Shown here one piece after another: positions 1 through 13,026 of a stretch of DNA of 40,825 nt. The translations under genes were made by a program, and so were the position numbers. Numbering within the stretch: the stretch's first letter is position 1; each line of letters begins with the position of its first letter. Source of the stretch: Rubrivivax sp. (GTDB lineage Bacteria > Pseudomonadota > Gammaproteobacteria > Burkholderiales > Burkholderiaceae_C); assembly GCA_027490215.1 (NCBI GenBank), contig JAIXYO010000014.1, forward strand, positions 1-40,825, written 5' to 3'. The notes below the pieces were generated by a model. It saw only the letters and a program-made list of their open reading frames with translations. It did no database searches and was not told the DNA's origin.

Positions 1-39
1 AAGCCCGTTGAACACAACCGTGGCTGTCTGCGGGGGATG

Positions 40-215
40 CCGGGTGACCGGCGCAGCGAAGTAAAGGAGGAGGGCCGGATCGGCTTGACCCGAAGCGCCT
101 GGGCAGTGAACCGGCCCGGAGGAGCGAGCCCGGACACAAACAGTCCAGTGGACTGTTTGTGCCTGGCGAGCGCCTGGGGCTCTGTCCCCAGGCATGAGCG
201 GAGCCGGTCACCCGG
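40..215. repeat. Palindrome-rich gene-free region downstream of aspS
   Basis: No convincing gene lies in the first 314 bases. The stretch holds nested inverted repeats: 12-base arms at 40-51 and 204-215 (ccgggtgaccgg and its complement), a perfect hairpin with 13-base arms around a single G at 135-161 (arm cacaaacagtcca), and a 7-base stem cctgggg/ccccagg at 165-190. A 105-codon plus-strand frame crosses the region but has arginine- and serine-rich low-information composition and no recognisable domain, so I do not call it. Such tandem palindromes between genes are typical of dispersed REP-like elements; that identity is inference. Confidence 0.45.
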
Positions 216-263
216 TAGCCGCCGCTCGCGCAGACCGATGCCTGTGGGGGCAGATCTGCGAAA

Positions 264-290
264 GACCGCAAAGGGCCGAAAGCGGACGTT
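264..290. repeat. Possible dispersed intergenic motif
   Basis: The stretch contains ggccgaaagcggacgtt just outside the aspS stop codon. From memory, very similar strings recur between genes in many proteobacterial genomes, so this may be a copy of a dispersed element. Only one copy is visible in this window, and I cannot test how often it occurs in the genome. Confidence 0.25.
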
Positions 291-314
291 GAAACGGTTA
301 GCTTCATTCCCGGT

Positions 315-2120
<1,806 letters not shown>

Positions 2121-2241
2121 CGTGTCACTCCAGAAACAGATTCGAGGTGTTGCCGCTTCGATTCCTCGGCGGCAGCTTCACAGGTTCAGTTGGTAGGGCG
2201 CATGGCCCGTGGCGAGGCTGTCGAATTGAGCGCGGCCGCGC

Positions 2242-2895
2242 TCAAGCGGGGGGCAGTGGTGGCGGTGGCGAGGCCGATTTCGCGACCGTCGGCGCCACAA
2301 CGCCCATCGAGATCACGTACTTCAGTGCTTCGTCGACGCTCATGTCGAGCACGATCACATCGGCGCGCGGCACCATCAGGAAGAAGCCCGAGGTCGGGTT
2401 CGGCGTGGTCGGCACATACAGGCTCAGATAGTCGCCAGCCAGATGCACGCCAGCCTCGCCGCCGGGCCGGCCGGTGACAAAGGCGATCGTCCATGAGCCT
2501 GCCCGCGGGTACTGCACCAGCACCGCCTCGCGAAAGGCATTGCCGCTGCTCGAGAACAGCGTGTCCGAGACCTGCTTGACCGAGCTGTAGATCGACTTGA
2601 CGATCGGAATCTGGTTGAGCAACCGACTGCCCTGCTTCAGCCACCACTGGCCGACGATGTTGGTCGCGAACATGCCCGTCAGCAGCAGCCCGACCAGCAT
2701 CACCAGGACCCCGAAGCCGGGGATCTTCTTGAGCATTTCCAGCGGCGTGTGGGCCGACTCCGGCAGCACCGCTTGCGAGGCGCTGAGCAGCCAGGCGAAC
2801 AGGCCGTCGAGCACGCCCAGCACCGAGGTCAGCACCCAGACGGTGATGGTCAGCGGCAGCCAAACCAGCAAGCCGGCGATGAGGTATTTCTTCAA
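2242..2895 (-). CDS. DUF502 family membrane protein
   Basis: A 217-residue protein of the DUF502 family, whose biochemical role is unknown. A hydrophobic segment at residues 4-28 and a second at about 62-80 suggest two membrane spans, followed by a soluble domain. Family hallmarks are the early LPLTITVWVL, the IPIVKSIYSSVKQ stretch near residue 100, and GFFLMVPRADV near 170. The C-terminus ends in a proline run (PPPPLPP). It starts with MKKYLIAG, the usual family N-terminus. It sits between fmdB (42 bases upstream) and aspS in the same direction, an arrangement conserved in Burkholderiales, so co-transcription is likely. Confidence 0.93.
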   Translation of the reverse strand: MKKYLIAGLLVWLPLTITVWVLTSVLGVLDGLFAWLLSASQAVLPESAHTPLEMLKKIPGFGVLVMLVGLLLTGMFATNIVGQWWLKQGSRLLNQIPIVKSIYSSVKQVSDTLFSSSGNAFREAVLVQYPRAGSWTIAFVTGRPGGEAGVHLAGDYLSLYVPTTPNPTSGFFLMVPRADVIVLDMSVDEALKYVISMGVVAPTVAKSASPPPPLPPA

Positions 2896-2937
2896 GGGAG
2901 TCCTAGGGCTGAACTGGGTGATGCCACTCGGCGAGGA

Positions 2938-3327
2938 TCAGTTCGACGAGGGCGAAGGTGCAGGCGCGCTGGGTGTCGAGGCTGGCGCAGGCGAACCTGC
3001 GCTCTCCGCCTTGCCCTTCGAGTCAGACGCAGGCGCATGGCCCGCAAGAGCGCCACCCGCCGGCTTTGCGTCTCCTGACGGCTTTGCGTCCCCAGACGGC
3101 TTTGCGTCTCCAGCCGGCTTGTCCGCCGTCGGAGCCGACTTGGCGCCGTCGCGGAAATCAGTGACGTACCAGCCTGAGCCCTTCAGTTGAAAGCCCGCCG
3201 CGGTGACCTGCTTCTGGAAGCTCTCGGCCCCACAGGCCGGACACACCGTCAGCAGCGGATCGGAAACCTTCTGGAGCACATCTTTCGCGTGGCCGCAGGC
3301 TGCGCATCGGTAGGCATAGATGGGCAT
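2938..3327 (-). CDS. FmdB family zinc ribbon protein
   Basis: Small protein (129 residues) with an N-terminal FmdB-type zinc ribbon: Cys8, Cys11, Cys29 and Cys32 form two CxxC knuckles, and the start MPIYAYRC is characteristic. FmdB proteins are putative regulators named after an amide-induced operon in methylotrophs; no firm function is known. The ordered part ends near residue 62. The remaining half is a low-complexity Ala/Pro/Ser/Lys tail containing three KPSGDA-like units encoded by an 18-base tandem repeat. The gene lies 51 bases downstream of ubiB and 42 bases upstream of the DUF502 gene. A TATACT box at 3362-3367 could be a local -10 element, but no good -35 is visible. Confidence 0.9.
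   Translation of the reverse strand: MPIYAYRCAACGHAKDVLQKVSDPLLTVCPACGAESFQKQVTAAGFQLKGSGWYVTDFRDGAKSAPTADKPAGDAKPSGDAKPSGDAKPAGGALAGHAPASDSKGKAESAGSPAPASTPSAPAPSPSSN
3061..3114. repeat. 18-base tandem repeat inside the fmdB-like gene
   Basis: Three consecutive 18-base units beginning cggctttgcgtc and differing at a few positions, with a decayed fourth unit after them. On the coding (minus) strand they encode six-residue units of the type KPSGDA. The unit length is a multiple of three, so copy-number change would keep the frame. The repeat lies in the disordered tail beyond the zinc ribbon. Confidence 0.85.
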
Positions 3328-3378
3328 GGCTAAGCCTTTGATTAGAAAAGAAAAACCTCGAAGTATACGGGGCTGGAT

Positions 3379-4932
3379 TCAGCGATATCCGAGGTACAGC
3401 AGCCATTGCACGACAACCACCCCGACCAGGAAGCCAAGTCCGGTGTAGACGATCGCCTGCAGCAGCCGGTTGGTGCGGCGCTGCTCGTTGAGCAGGGCCT
3501 CAAGCATCTTCTGCTCGGTCGCTGGCTTCGGCTGCAAGGCCTGGTGCACCAGGCGCGGCAACTCGGGCAGCAACTGCACATAGCGCGGCGCCTCGTTCTT
3601 CAACCGGGCGACCAGGCCGCGCCAGCCGACCTGGTCATTCATCCAGCGCTCCAGGAAAGGCTTGGCGGTGTTCCACAGGTCGAGCTCCGGGTCGAGTTGC
3701 CGACCCAGCCCCTCCACATTGAGCAGCGTCTTCTGCAGCAGCACCAGCTGCGGCTGGATCTCGACGTTGAAGCGCCGGGAGGTCTGGAACAACCGCAGCA
3801 GCACCTGACCCAGCGAGATGTCCTTGAGCGGGCGGTCGAAGTGCGGCTCGCACACCGCGCGAATCGCGCCCTCGAGTTCGTCGACTCGGGTGTTCGGCGG
3901 CACCCAGCCCGACTCGATGTGCAGTTCGGCGACGCGCTTGTAATCACGCCGGAAGAACGCGATGAAGTTCTGCGCCAGGTATTCCTTGTCGAATTCGGTC
4001 AGCGTGCCGACGATGCCGAAATCCAGCGCGATGTAGCGCCCGAAGGTGGCCGGCGCCACGCTGACCTGGATGTTTCCCGGGTGCATGTCAGCGTGGAAGA
4101 AACCATCGCGGAACACCTGGGTGAAGAAGATCGTCACGCCGTCGCGGGCCAGCTTCGGGATGTCGACGCCGGCGTCCTGCAGCCGCTGGATCTGGCTGAT
4201 CGGCACACCGTGCATGCGCTCCATCACCAGCACGGTCTGCGTGCACAGCTCCCAGTGCATCTCCGGCACCAGCACGAGGTTCAGGCCCTGCATGTTGCGG
4301 CGCAGTTGTGCCGCGTTGGCGGCTTCGCGCACCAGGTCGAGCTCGTCATGCAGGTGGTTGTCGAACTCGGCCACCACCTCCCGCGGCTTGAGTCTCTTGC
4401 CGTCGGCCGACAGCCGCTCGACCCAGACCGCGATCGTGCGCATCAGCGACAGATCGTCGTCGATCACCGACAGCATGTTCGGTCGCAGCACCTTCACCGC
4501 CACATCGCGCCCATCCTTCAGGGTCGCGAAATGCACCTGGGCGATCGAGGCGCTCGCCACCGGCTCGCTCTCGAAGCTGGCGAACACGTCCTCCACACTG
4601 CGGCCATAGGCCTTCTCGATCAGCTGGCGGGCCAGCGCCGCAGAAAACGGTGGCACGTTGTCCTGCAACTGCGCCAGTTCATCGGCAAGGTCGGGCGGAA
4701 TCAGGTCGCGGCGGGTGGACAGCACCTGCCCGAACTTCACGAAGATCGGGCCGAGCTTCTCCAGTGCCATCCGCAGCCGCGCGCCGCGCGGGGCGTCAAG
4801 ACGCCGGCTGGCGGTGATGACGCGCACCAGCACGCGCACCCAGGGCTGGCGAAAATTCGACAGAGCCAGCTCATCGAGGCCGTAGCGGTAGATCGTGAAA
4901 ACGATGAACAGCAGCCGCGTGACGTGCCTCAT
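3379..4932 (-). CDS. ubiB: Ubiquinone biosynthesis atypical kinase/ATPase UbiB
   Basis: A 517-residue member of the UbiB/ABC1/ADCK family, a membrane-associated protein kinase-like ATPase needed for aerobic ubiquinone biosynthesis, probably by handling the lipid intermediates or the Ubi complex. Visible marks are the family-specific KxGQ motif (KFGQ, residues 66-69), the alanine-rich ATP loop in [10 protein letters not shown], the lysine of VAVKVLRP, and the catalytic-loop-like segment [11 protein letters not shown] followed by ALDFGIVG. The C-terminus carries a hydrophobic anchor ending in [10 protein letters not shown], as in other bacterial UbiB. The start codon overlaps the ubiJ stop by four bases (ATGA), indicating translational coupling. 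Confidence 0.97.
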   Translation of the reverse strand: MRHVTRLLFIVFTIYRYGLDELALSNFRQPWVRVLVRVITASRRLDAPRGARLRMALEKLGPIFVKFGQVLSTRRDLIPPDLADELAQLQDNVPPFSAALARQLIEKAYGRSVEDVFASFESEPVASASIAQVHFATLKDGRDVAVKVLRPNMLSVIDDDLSLMRTIAVWVERLSADGKRLKPREVVAEFDNHLHDELDLVREAANAAQLRRNMQGLNLVLVPEMHWELCTQTVLVMERMHGVPISQIQRLQDAGVDIPKLARDGVTIFFTQVFRDGFFHADMHPGNIQVSVAPATFGRYIALDFGIVGTLTEFDKEYLAQNFIAFFRRDYKRVAELHIESGWVPPNTRVDELEGAIRAVCEPHFDRPLKDISLGQVLLRLFQTSRRFNVEIQPQLVLLQKTLLNVEGLGRQLDPELDLWNTAKPFLERWMNDQVGWRGLVARLKNEAPRYVQLLPELPRLVHQALQPKPATEQKMLEALLNEQRRTNRLLQAIVYTGLGFLVGVVVVQWLLYLGYR

Positions 4933-5486
4933 CGCGGCGGCGACTCCGCAGGCGTTGGCGCTGACGGACGCGAGCGATCGGAGGCCGATGGCGCCACAGA
5001 CCTCATCGCATCGCGGAGCCCGGCGGCCGCCGCCGTGGCAATGCGCACCAACTGCATCGCCGGGCCATCGCCAACCAGTCGGGCAAGGTCATCCTGCAAG
5101 TCCCAGCGCAGGTGTTCGGCGAGCCAGTTCACGTCAGCAGCCAAGGCGGCGTCACCGGCGACCTCAAGCCGTGGGCGTCGGCCGGCCACGGCATCAGCCA
5201 CGGCCTGCGCGGGATTCGAGGCGTCGAGGGTCGCGACCAGGTCGCCACGATCTGTCGCCACGGGCCGCCACTCGAGCAAGCCAGCAGCAGTTACCGCCAT
5301 GGTCAGGCTTGAAGGCAGCCACGACAGCAGAGGCGGGATGTCACGCAGTTGCAATTGGATGCACTTTCCTGCATGCGGTCGCAACCGCTGCGCTGCCATC
5401 GGCTCCGCTGCCAAAACATGGTTCACCAGCAGGACCACGCGAGGCATCACCGTGGCACCCAAAGACTGCACAAACGCCAACATCAT
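4929..5486 (-). CDS. ubiJ: UbiJ-like ubiquinone biosynthesis accessory factor (SCP2 domain)
   Basis: An SCP2-like lipid-binding protein that in other proteobacteria helps organise the cytosolic ubiquinone-synthesis complex together with UbiK. The product from ATG 5486 is 185 residues. It has a hydrophobic start ([26 protein letters not shown]), a central SCP2-type segment ending near [22 protein letters not shown], and a Ser/Pro-rich tail. The open frame extends upstream to 5531, but the extra residues look unlike the family, so I prefer one of the two adjacent ATGs at 5486/5483. A TACAAT hexamer lies just before them and could serve a nearly leaderless transcript (weak). The stop overlaps the ubiB start. 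Sequence similarity in this family is low; position before ubiB is the strongest argument. Confidence 0.8.
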   Translation of the reverse strand: MMLAFVQSLGATVMPRVVLLVNHVLAAEPMAAQRLRPHAGKCIQLQLRDIPPLLSWLPSSLTMAVTAAGLLEWRPVATDRGDLVATLDASNPAQAVADAVAGRRPRLEVAGDAALAADVNWLAEHLRWDLQDDLARLVGDGPAMQLVRIATAAAAGLRDAMRSVAPSASDRSRPSAPTPAESPPR

Positions 5487-5666
5487 CGTGAGATTGTAGG
5501 CACCCGTCTTGCACGAGCCACCCTCACGCAAGGGTCAAATCGTCATCTGTGTAAGACACAATGGTTCGGATGCGGTCGGGCTCCGATTCGACGCTGCCAC
5601 TCGCGCCATGTGGCTTGTTGCTGATCAACCCTTCAGACCGGTGAGCGCCGATGATCGACGCCCGGC
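5487..5666. promoter_or_regulatory. Divergent promoter region between ubiJ and the EPS locus
   Basis: These 180 bases separate the divergent ubiJ and first EPS gene, so they should hold promoters for both directions. Small palindromes are visible: tgtgt-aag-acaca at 5548-5560 and accct...agggt around 5519-5534. I see no convincing sigma-70 pair or sigma-54 site. The region is also the left junction of the EPS locus with the ubi genes. Confidence 0.45.
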
Positions 5667-7088
5667 ATGGCCCGTCCCTTTCTCACCCGACCGATGTACG
5701 AAGATCGCACCTACAAACGAACTTTCTACAGCGCGCCGCAATCGGTCACGTCGTTGGTGGCCGCCTTTCTCGAGCCGGCCATCATCGTTCTGGTGTTCGT
5801 CCTTGCCAATCACTGGATGGACGAACCGATGGCCCGGCCGCAGCTCACGGTGTGTCTGCTGGTGTTCGCGCTCACGTTTCCCGGTCGCAACCGATTCCGT
5901 GAAAACCTGCTGGGCGCCTGGGTCGACATCTTCATCTCCTGGCTGGTGCTGCTGACGATCCTGGCACTGTGCGCCTACGCGACTCGCAGCCTCAAGTACT
6001 TCGAAGAAAGCGTGCTGATCGCCTGGGCCATTGCCACACCGCTGCTGCAGTTCACCGCGGTGTGGGTCGGCAAGAAGGTGCTTCAGCTGCAGGCCTCCAG
6101 GCCAGAAAGCCGGCGCAGTGCCGTCGTCATCGGCGGTGGCCCGCTGGGCGTGAAGGTGGCGCGTGCGATCGCCGGCCTCGAAGAGCGCAACGTCGACTTT
6201 CTGGGTTACTTCGACGATCGTGTCGACGATCGCCTGCACGCAAGCGCCGCAGCCAACTGCCTGGGTGGGCTCAAGGACGTCGCCTCATATGTGCGGCAGC
6301 ACGGCGTGCAGGAGGTGTTCATCACCTTGCCTCTGGGCTCTCAACCACGCATCGTCGAGCTGCTCGACCAGTTGCAGGAAACGACAGCCTCCCTGTTTTT
6401 CGTGCCCGATGTTTTCGGCATCGGCATCATCCAGGGCCGGCTGCAGGACATGAACGGCGTGCCCGTGGTGGGCATCTGCGAGACCCCGTTCACCGGCACC
6501 AACGACCTGGTCAAGCGCATCAGCGATGTGGTGCTGGCATCCTGCATCCTGGTGCTGATCGCCCCGGTGATGCTGGCCCTGGCGATCGGGGTCAAGCTCA
6601 GTTCGCCCGGCCCCATCATCTTCAAGCAACGCCGCAACGGGCTCGACGGCGACGAGATCATCGTCTACAAGTTCCGCTCGATGACCACGATGGACAACGG
6701 GCCGGTGGTGCTGCAAGCCAAGCCCAACGACCCCCGTCTGACCCCCTTCGGCGCATTCATCCGCCGCACATCGCTCGATGAGCTGCCGCAATTCATCAAT
6801 GTGTTGCAAGGCCGCATGAGCATCGTCGGGCCCCGCCCGCATGCGGTGGCGCACAACGAGGAGTACCGCCAGCTGATCAAGGCCTACATGGTGCGGCACA
6901 AGGTCAAGCCTGGCATCACCGGCTGGGCGCAGGTCAACGGCCACAGAGGCGAGACGGAAACCATCGAAAAGATGCAAGCGCGGTTGACGTACGACCTCGA
7001 ATACCTGCGCAACTGGTCGCTGGCACTTGACTTGCAGATCATCATCCGTACCGTCCGCGTGGCGTTCTTCAATCCCAAGGCTTATTGA
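5667..7088 (+). CDS. Undecaprenyl-phosphate sugar phosphotransferase (WcaJ/EPS initiating enzyme)
   Basis: Polyisoprenyl-phosphate hexose-1-phosphate transferase, 473 residues, which transfers a sugar phosphate (probably glucose) from a UDP-sugar to undecaprenyl phosphate and starts the repeat unit at the inner membrane. Hydrophobic segments occur near residues 28-48, 60-72, 84-103 and 113-133. A CoA-binding-like Rossmann region starts at VVIGGGPLG (153-161), and the catalytic bacterial sugar transferase domain runs from about residue 283. Domain landmarks are KFRSM (335-339), TSLDELPQ (368-375) and GPRPH (388-392), the usual signatures. The start at 5667 lacks a clear Shine-Dalgarno; ATG 5694 is an alternative. 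It is the first gene of the plus-strand EPS arm. Confidence 0.95.
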   Translation: MARPFLTRPMYEDRTYKRTFYSAPQSVTSLVAAFLEPAIIVLVFVLANHWMDEPMARPQLTVCLLVFALTFPGRNRFRENLLGAWVDIFISWLVLLTILALCAYATRSLKYFEESVLIAWAIATPLLQFTAVWVGKKVLQLQASRPESRRSAVVIGGGPLGVKVARAIAGLEERNVDFLGYFDDRVDDRLHASAAANCLGGLKDVASYVRQHGVQEVFITLPLGSQPRIVELLDQLQETTASLFFVPDVFGIGIIQGRLQDMNGVPVVGICETPFTGTNDLVKRISDVVLASCILVLIAPVMLALAIGVKLSSPGPIIFKQRRNGLDGDEIIVYKFRSMTTMDNGPVVLQAKPNDPRLTPFGAFIRRTSLDELPQFINVLQGRMSIVGPRPHAVAHNEEYRQLIKAYMVRHKVKPGITGWAQVNGHRGETETIEKMQARLTYDLEYLRNWSLALDLQIIIRTVRVAFFNPKAY

Positions 7089-7126
7089 GCTTGGCCTGCC
7101 GCGCTGTTTCTTGCCGGACCTTCACC

Positions 7127-8319
7127 ATGCCGCACCAACAAAAACGCAGTCTGCTGAATACCTTGGTCCGCCTGCTGACGGTTGCGCTGGCGGTTTCCGG
7201 ATTCGGATCTGCGCAGGCTGACGACCCGAACCCCTACTACATCGGCGGCAGCGCATCGGTGAAGCACGACACCAACGTCTACCGTTTGCCGAACTCGACC
7301 AGCGACACCTCCTACTCCGTGGGGCTGCTGGGCGGTTTCGATCAGCCCATCGGCCGACAGCGCGTCTACGCCAGTGGCACCTTGCAGGAAAACCGCTTTC
7401 AAGACTTGAAGCAACTCGATTACACCAGCTACAGCGTGAATGCAGGCATCGACTGGGACACCATCTACAACCTCTCCGGAACTCTCAGTCAGACCAGCAG
7501 CCAGAGCCTCTACAACTATGGTGGCAGCAACACCATTCAAACGAATGCCAAGAACCTCGAGCGCCGCAACGAAACCGTCGCACGGCTGCGCTACGGCTCC
7601 GCCTCGTTGTTGTCGCTCGACACCAGCTTCACCCACCGCAACCAGAACTATTCCGATCCGGCCTACCGATTCAACGCGCTCGATCAGGATGCCGTCAGTG
7701 CCGGCCTGACGTATCGCCCCCGCGCGTCGCTGACGCTGGGCACGGCCCTTCGCTACACCAAGGGCAACTACCGGCTCGAACGCGACTTCGACCGCAAAGA
7801 CATCGATCTGACAGCGAACTGGGTGCCCACGGGCCGCAGCACGATCAACGCCCGGCTGAGCTACGGCAAACGAACCTCACGCAACGGCGACTCTGCGTTC
7901 GATTTCACCGGCACGACCGGCCAGCTGAACTGGACCTACCAACCCACTGGGAAGCTGACCTTCGTCGCGGCATTCAACCGTGACAGTGGGGCAGAAAGCG
8001 GCTTCATCAACGGCCAGCAAGCCGGCACCTTCGGCGATGAAAGCCGCCTGACGAATGCGCTGTCGTTGAACACCACCTACGCCGCGACCTCGAAGATCCG
8101 ACTCGATCTGAACCTGTACGCCAACCGTCGCTCGCTGGTGTTTGGCGCTTTCAAGGGGCGCGACGCGGTTCGCAGTGCCATGCTGGCGGCCACTTACAGG
8201 CCGTTGCGCAGCCTGTCCTTTTCCTGCAACGCCGGCCGCGACAGCCGCAGCGCCTCGGGCCAGGTCTCTTTCGATTACGGCAACAACAGCGTGTCGTGCT
8301 CGGCACAGATCACGCTGCA

Positions 8320-8323
<4 letters not shown>
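7127..8323 (+). CDS. epsL: EPS biosynthesis outer membrane protein EpsL
   Basis: Predicted outer membrane beta-barrel of the EpsL family associated with XrtB EPS loci; presumably part of, or accessory to, the export channel. From ATG 7127 the product has 398 residues with a clear signal peptide (hydrophobic LVRLLTVALAVSGFG, cleavage expected after AQA). The mature part is rich in alternating polar/hydrophobic strands and aromatic residues, starts with the typical GGSASVKHDTNVYRLP, and ends in a short strand (SCSAQITLQ). The frame is open upstream to a TTG at 7085 overlapping the previous stop, but that start would bury the signal peptide, so 7127 is preferred. The stop overlaps a possible GTG start of galE. 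Confidence 0.9.
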
Positions 8324-9342
<1,019 letters not shown>

Positions 9343-9400
9343 CACCACCGCGACGGTCAGCGCTTTCTTTGTCAGCCAACATCAACATCATTGAATCACC

Positions 9401-10528
9401 GTGACCAAAGTTGCTCTCATCACAGGCGTTACCGGACAAGACGGCGCCTACCTGGCAGAGCTTCTGCTGGGCAAAGGCTATGAAGTCCATGGCATCAAGC
9501 GCCGCAGCAGCCTGTTCAACACCGACCGCGTCGATCACCTGTACCAGGACCCGCATGTCGACCATCAGCGCTTCAAACTGCACTACGGCGACCTGACCGA
9601 CAGCACCAACCTGATCCGCATCATCCAACAGGTTCAGCCTGACGAGATCTACAACCTGGCCGCGATGAGCCATGTCGCGGTGAGCTTCGAGACCCCCGAG
9701 TACACCGCCAATGCCGACGGCATCGGCACGCTGCGCATCCTGGAGGCCATCCGCATCCTGGGGCTCGAGAAGAAGACCCGCTTCTACCAGGCCTCGACCT
9801 CCGAGCTCTATGGCCTGGTGCAGGAGATTCCGCAAAAGGAAACCACGCCGTTCTACCCCCGCAGCCCGTATGCAGTGGCCAAGCTCTATGCCTACTGGAT
9901 CACCGTCAACTACCGGGAGGCATACGGCCTTTACGCCTGCAACGGCGTGCTGTTCAACCACGAAAGCCCGCTGCGCGGTGAGACCTTCGTCACCCGCAAG
10001 ATCACACGCGCCATCGCCCGCATCGCGCTCGGCCTGCAAGACTGCCTGTACCTCGGCAACCTGAGCGCGCTGCGCGACTGGGGCCACGCGAAAGACTATG
10101 TCGAGATGCAGTGGCTCATGTTGCAGCAGGACCACCCTGAAGACTTCGTCATCGCCACCGGCGTGCAGTACAGCGTGAGGCAGTTCGTCGAGTTTGCAGC
10201 CAAGGAGCTGGGCATCACCCTGGCGTTCAGCGGCGAAGGCGATCACGAGGTCGCCACCGTCACCCAGGTCGAGCCCGTCGGCGGCGAGATCAAGGCCAAG
10301 TGCCGGGTCGGTGAAGTGATCGTCAAGGTCGATCCACGCTACTACCGCCCGACCGAAGTCGAAACCCTGCTCGGCGACCCGAGCAAGGCCAAGCAAAAGC
10401 TCGGCTGGGTGCCGAAGATCACGCTGCCCGAATTGGTGAAAGAAATGGTCGAGTGCGACTACGTCGCCGCGCGACGCGACAGCCTCGTCAAGCTCGCCGG
10501 CTTCCAGGCTTACGACTACAACGAGTAA
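9401..10528 (+). CDS. gmd: GDP-mannose 4,6-dehydratase
   Basis: Converts GDP-mannose to GDP-4-keto-6-deoxymannose, the first committed step to GDP-L-fucose. The length of 375 residues is normal. The Rossmann motif [11 protein letters not shown] is at residues 8-18. The catalytic set is visible as Thr133/Glu135 in STSELYG and Tyr157/Lys161 in [24 protein letters not shown] and [15 protein letters not shown] are family signatures. It starts with GTG at 9401. The next gene, fcl, begins 10 bases after the stop and catalyses the following step. Confidence 0.98.
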   Translation: MTKVALITGVTGQDGAYLAELLLGKGYEVHGIKRRSSLFNTDRVDHLYQDPHVDHQRFKLHYGDLTDSTNLIRIIQQVQPDEIYNLAAMSHVAVSFETPEYTANADGIGTLRILEAIRILGLEKKTRFYQASTSELYGLVQEIPQKETTPFYPRSPYAVAKLYAYWITVNYREAYGLYACNGVLFNHESPLRGETFVTRKITRAIARIALGLQDCLYLGNLSALRDWGHAKDYVEMQWLMLQQDHPEDFVIATGVQYSVRQFVEFAAKELGITLAFSGEGDHEVATVTQVEPVGGEIKAKCRVGEVIVKVDPRYYRPTEVETLLGDPSKAKQKLGWVPKITLPELVKEMVECDYVAARRDSLVKLAGFQAYDYNE

Positions 10529-10538
10529 CCGGTCGACG

Positions 10539-11519
10539 ATGCACATCGACGCCAAGATCTATGTGGCTGGCCACCGCGGCCTGGTCGGTTCGGCCATCGT
10601 GCGCAATCTGCAGGCAGCGGGTTACAAGCGCCTGCTACTGCGCACCCATGCTGAGCTCGACCTGACTGACGCCCACGCCACACGCGCCTTTTTCGAGACC
10701 GAGCAGCCCGATTACGTGTTTCTCGCTGCGGCCAAGGTCGGCGGCATCGTGGCCAACAACAGTTTCCCGGCAGAGTTCATTCGCGACAACCTCGTGATCC
10801 AGGCCAATGTGATCCATTCGGCTTACCTGAACGGCGTCAAGCGGCTCTTGTTCCTGGGTTCAAGCTGCATCTACCCCAAGCTGGCGCCGCAGCCGATGCG
10901 CGAAGTTGACTTGCTGACAGGCCCGCTCGAGCCCACCAATCGCCCCTACGCTCTGGCCAAGATCGCCGGCATCGAGATGTGCTGGAGCTACAACCGCCAG
11001 TACGGCACGAAGTACCTGGCCGCGATGCCCACCAACCTCTACGGCCCCGGCGACAACTACCACCCGACCAACAGCCACGTCATCCCGGCGCTGCTGCGCA
11101 AGTTCCACGAGGCCGTGAAACGTGGCGACGAGTCCGTCACGGTCTGGGGCACGGGCACACCACGACGCGAGTTCCTCTACAGCGACGACATGGCCGATGC
11201 CTGCGTCTACCTGATGAAACTCGGCGACGAGCGTTACCAGGCGCTGCTGGGCAGCGATGAGTCGGCGACTGGCCGCTTCGAGCCGCCGCTGGTCAACATT
11301 GGCGTGGGCCATGACGTGGCCATCGCAGAGCTGGCCGAGCTGGTGCGCCAGACCACTGGCTTCAAGGGCCAGATCGTCTACGACCGCGACAAGCCCGATG
11401 GCACGCCGCGCAAGCTGATGGACGTGAGCCTGCTCGCCCGCACCGGCTGGACGGCGCGTACCGCGCTGGTCGATGGGCTGCGCAGCGCGTATGCCGAATT
11501 CGTCGCAATCAACTCCTGA
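10539..11519 (+). CDS. fcl: GDP-L-fucose synthase
   Basis: NADPH-dependent 3,5-epimerase/4-reductase (Fcl/WcaG), 326 residues, completing GDP-L-fucose synthesis from the product of Gmd. The cofactor loop is GHRGLVGSA (11-19). The catalytic residues are seen in GSSCIYPK (Ser109 region) and RPYALAK (Tyr137, Lys141). [21 protein letters not shown] is the conserved substrate-binding segment. It lies between gmd and manC with spacings of 10 and 5 bases, so the three GDP-sugar genes form a tight unit. Confidence 0.98.
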   Translation: MHIDAKIYVAGHRGLVGSAIVRNLQAAGYKRLLLRTHAELDLTDAHATRAFFETEQPDYVFLAAAKVGGIVANNSFPAEFIRDNLVIQANVIHSAYLNGVKRLLFLGSSCIYPKLAPQPMREVDLLTGPLEPTNRPYALAKIAGIEMCWSYNRQYGTKYLAAMPTNLYGPGDNYHPTNSHVIPALLRKFHEAVKRGDESVTVWGTGTPRREFLYSDDMADACVYLMKLGDERYQALLGSDESATGRFEPPLVNIGVGHDVAIAELAELVRQTTGFKGQIVYDRDKPDGTPRKLMDVSLLARTGWTARTALVDGLRSAYAEFVAINS

Positions 11520-11524
11520 ACACC

Positions 11525-12991
11525 ATGAGCACGACCCCCATCCAGGTTCTTCCCGTCATCATGGCCGGTGGCAGCGGCACGCGGCTGTGGCCGCTGTCGC
11601 GTGCCCAGCATCCGAAGCAGTTCCTGGTTCTGCATGGCAACCAGAGCCTGTTCCAGCAGGCCGCGCAACGCCTGACCACGCTGGCAGCCGATGACATCAA
11701 GGTGGCGGCTCCGCTGATCGTCGGCAATGAAGAACACCGCTTTCTGGTGCTCGACCAACTGCGCGAACTGAAGCTGCCACCGGCCACCGTGCTGCTGGAG
11801 CCCACAGGGCGCAACACCGCACCGGCCATGACGCTGGCTGCGCTGGAAGCCAGCGCGGATGGCAGCGACCCGGTGCTCGTCGTCACGGCCGCAGACCATG
11901 CTTACGTCGATGAAGCGGGGTTCACCCATGCGCTGCAAGCCGCTGTGCGCGCAGCAGCGGGCGGTGCCATCGTGACGCTGGGCATCACCCCCACCGGCCC
12001 GGAAACCGGCTTCGGCTACCTGCGCTGCACCGTTTCTGCAAATGGTGACCACAACACTGCACAGCGCGTCGCTGAATTCGTCGAAAAGCCCGACCTGCCG
12101 ACCGCGCAGCGCTACGTTGCCGACGGCCGCTACTACTGGAACAGCGGCATCTTCGTCGTGCGTGCATCGGTGTGGCTGAAGGCGCTGCAGCAATTCCGGC
12201 CCGACATCGCCAGTGCCACGCAGACCGCGTGGGAAGGCCGCGCCACCGACGCCCCTTTCATCCGCCCCAACCGCGCAGCGTTCGAAGCCATTCCCAGCGA
12301 GTCGGTCGACTACGCGGTCATGGAGCACTGCCCAGGTTTGCCCGACTTCGATGTCCGCATGGTGCCCATGGACGCCGGCTGGTCCGACCTCGGCGCCTGG
12401 GACGCGGTGTGGGAGGTCAGCACGAAAGACACGGCCGGCAATGCCAGTCGCGGCGACACCATGCTGCGCGACAGCCGCAATACGCTGGTGCATGCCACGA
12501 GCCGGCTGGTCGGCGTGATCGGCCTCGACGACGTGGTGGTGGTCGAGACGCCCGACGCGGTGCTGGTCACCCACCGCAGCCGCAGCCAGGAGGTGAAACA
12601 GATCGTCGGCCAGTTGCAACGTGACGGCCGCACCGAGCAGAACCTGCACCGGCTGGTGCACCGCCCCTGGGGCTGGTACGACAGCATCGACTCCGGCGGG
12701 CGCTTCCAGGTCAAGCGCATCATGGTCAAGCCCGGCGCCACGCTCAGCCTGCAGAAACACCACCACCGCGCCGAGCACTGGATCGTCGTGCGCGGTACCG
12801 CCGAAGTGACCAATGGCGACCAGGTGCTGCTGCTCACCGAAAACCAGAGCACCTACATCCCGCTCGGCCAGGTGCACCGCTTGGCCAACCCCGGCAAGGT
12901 GCCGCTGGAGATCATCGAGGTGCAGTCCGGCAGCTACCTCGGCGAAGACGACATCGTGCGCTTCGAAGACACCTACGGGCGCATCGGCTAA
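11525..12991 (+). CDS. manC: Mannose-1-phosphate guanylyltransferase / mannose-6-phosphate isomerase
   Basis: Bifunctional type II enzyme, 488 residues, making GDP-mannose, the substrate of Gmd. The N-terminal nucleotidyltransferase domain has the pyrophosphorylase signature [14 protein letters not shown] (13-26) followed by [15 protein letters not shown] and [16 protein letters not shown] are family marks. The C-terminal cupin isomerase domain starts near residue 378 with [11 protein letters not shown] and contains [18 protein letters not shown], whose histidines bind metal. A phosphomannomutase (manB) gene, needed to link the two activities, is not in the window. Confidence 0.97.
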   Translation: MSTTPIQVLPVIMAGGSGTRLWPLSRAQHPKQFLVLHGNQSLFQQAAQRLTTLAADDIKVAAPLIVGNEEHRFLVLDQLRELKLPPATVLLEPTGRNTAPAMTLAALEASADGSDPVLVVTAADHAYVDEAGFTHALQAAVRAAAGGAIVTLGITPTGPETGFGYLRCTVSANGDHNTAQRVAEFVEKPDLPTAQRYVADGRYYWNSGIFVVRASVWLKALQQFRPDIASATQTAWEGRATDAPFIRPNRAAFEAIPSESVDYAVMEHCPGLPDFDVRMVPMDAGWSDLGAWDAVWEVSTKDTAGNASRGDTMLRDSRNTLVHATSRLVGVIGLDDVVVVETPDAVLVTHRSRSQEVKQIVGQLQRDGRTEQNLHRLVHRPWGWYDSIDSGGRFQVKRIMVKPGATLSLQKHHHRAEHWIVVRGTAEVTNGDQVLLLTENQSTYIPLGQVHRLANPGKVPLEIIEVQSGSYLGEDDIVRFEDTYGRIG

Positions 12992-13026
12992 GCGCCTCAA
13001 TTCATTCCCATCGAAAGAACCGCCTC

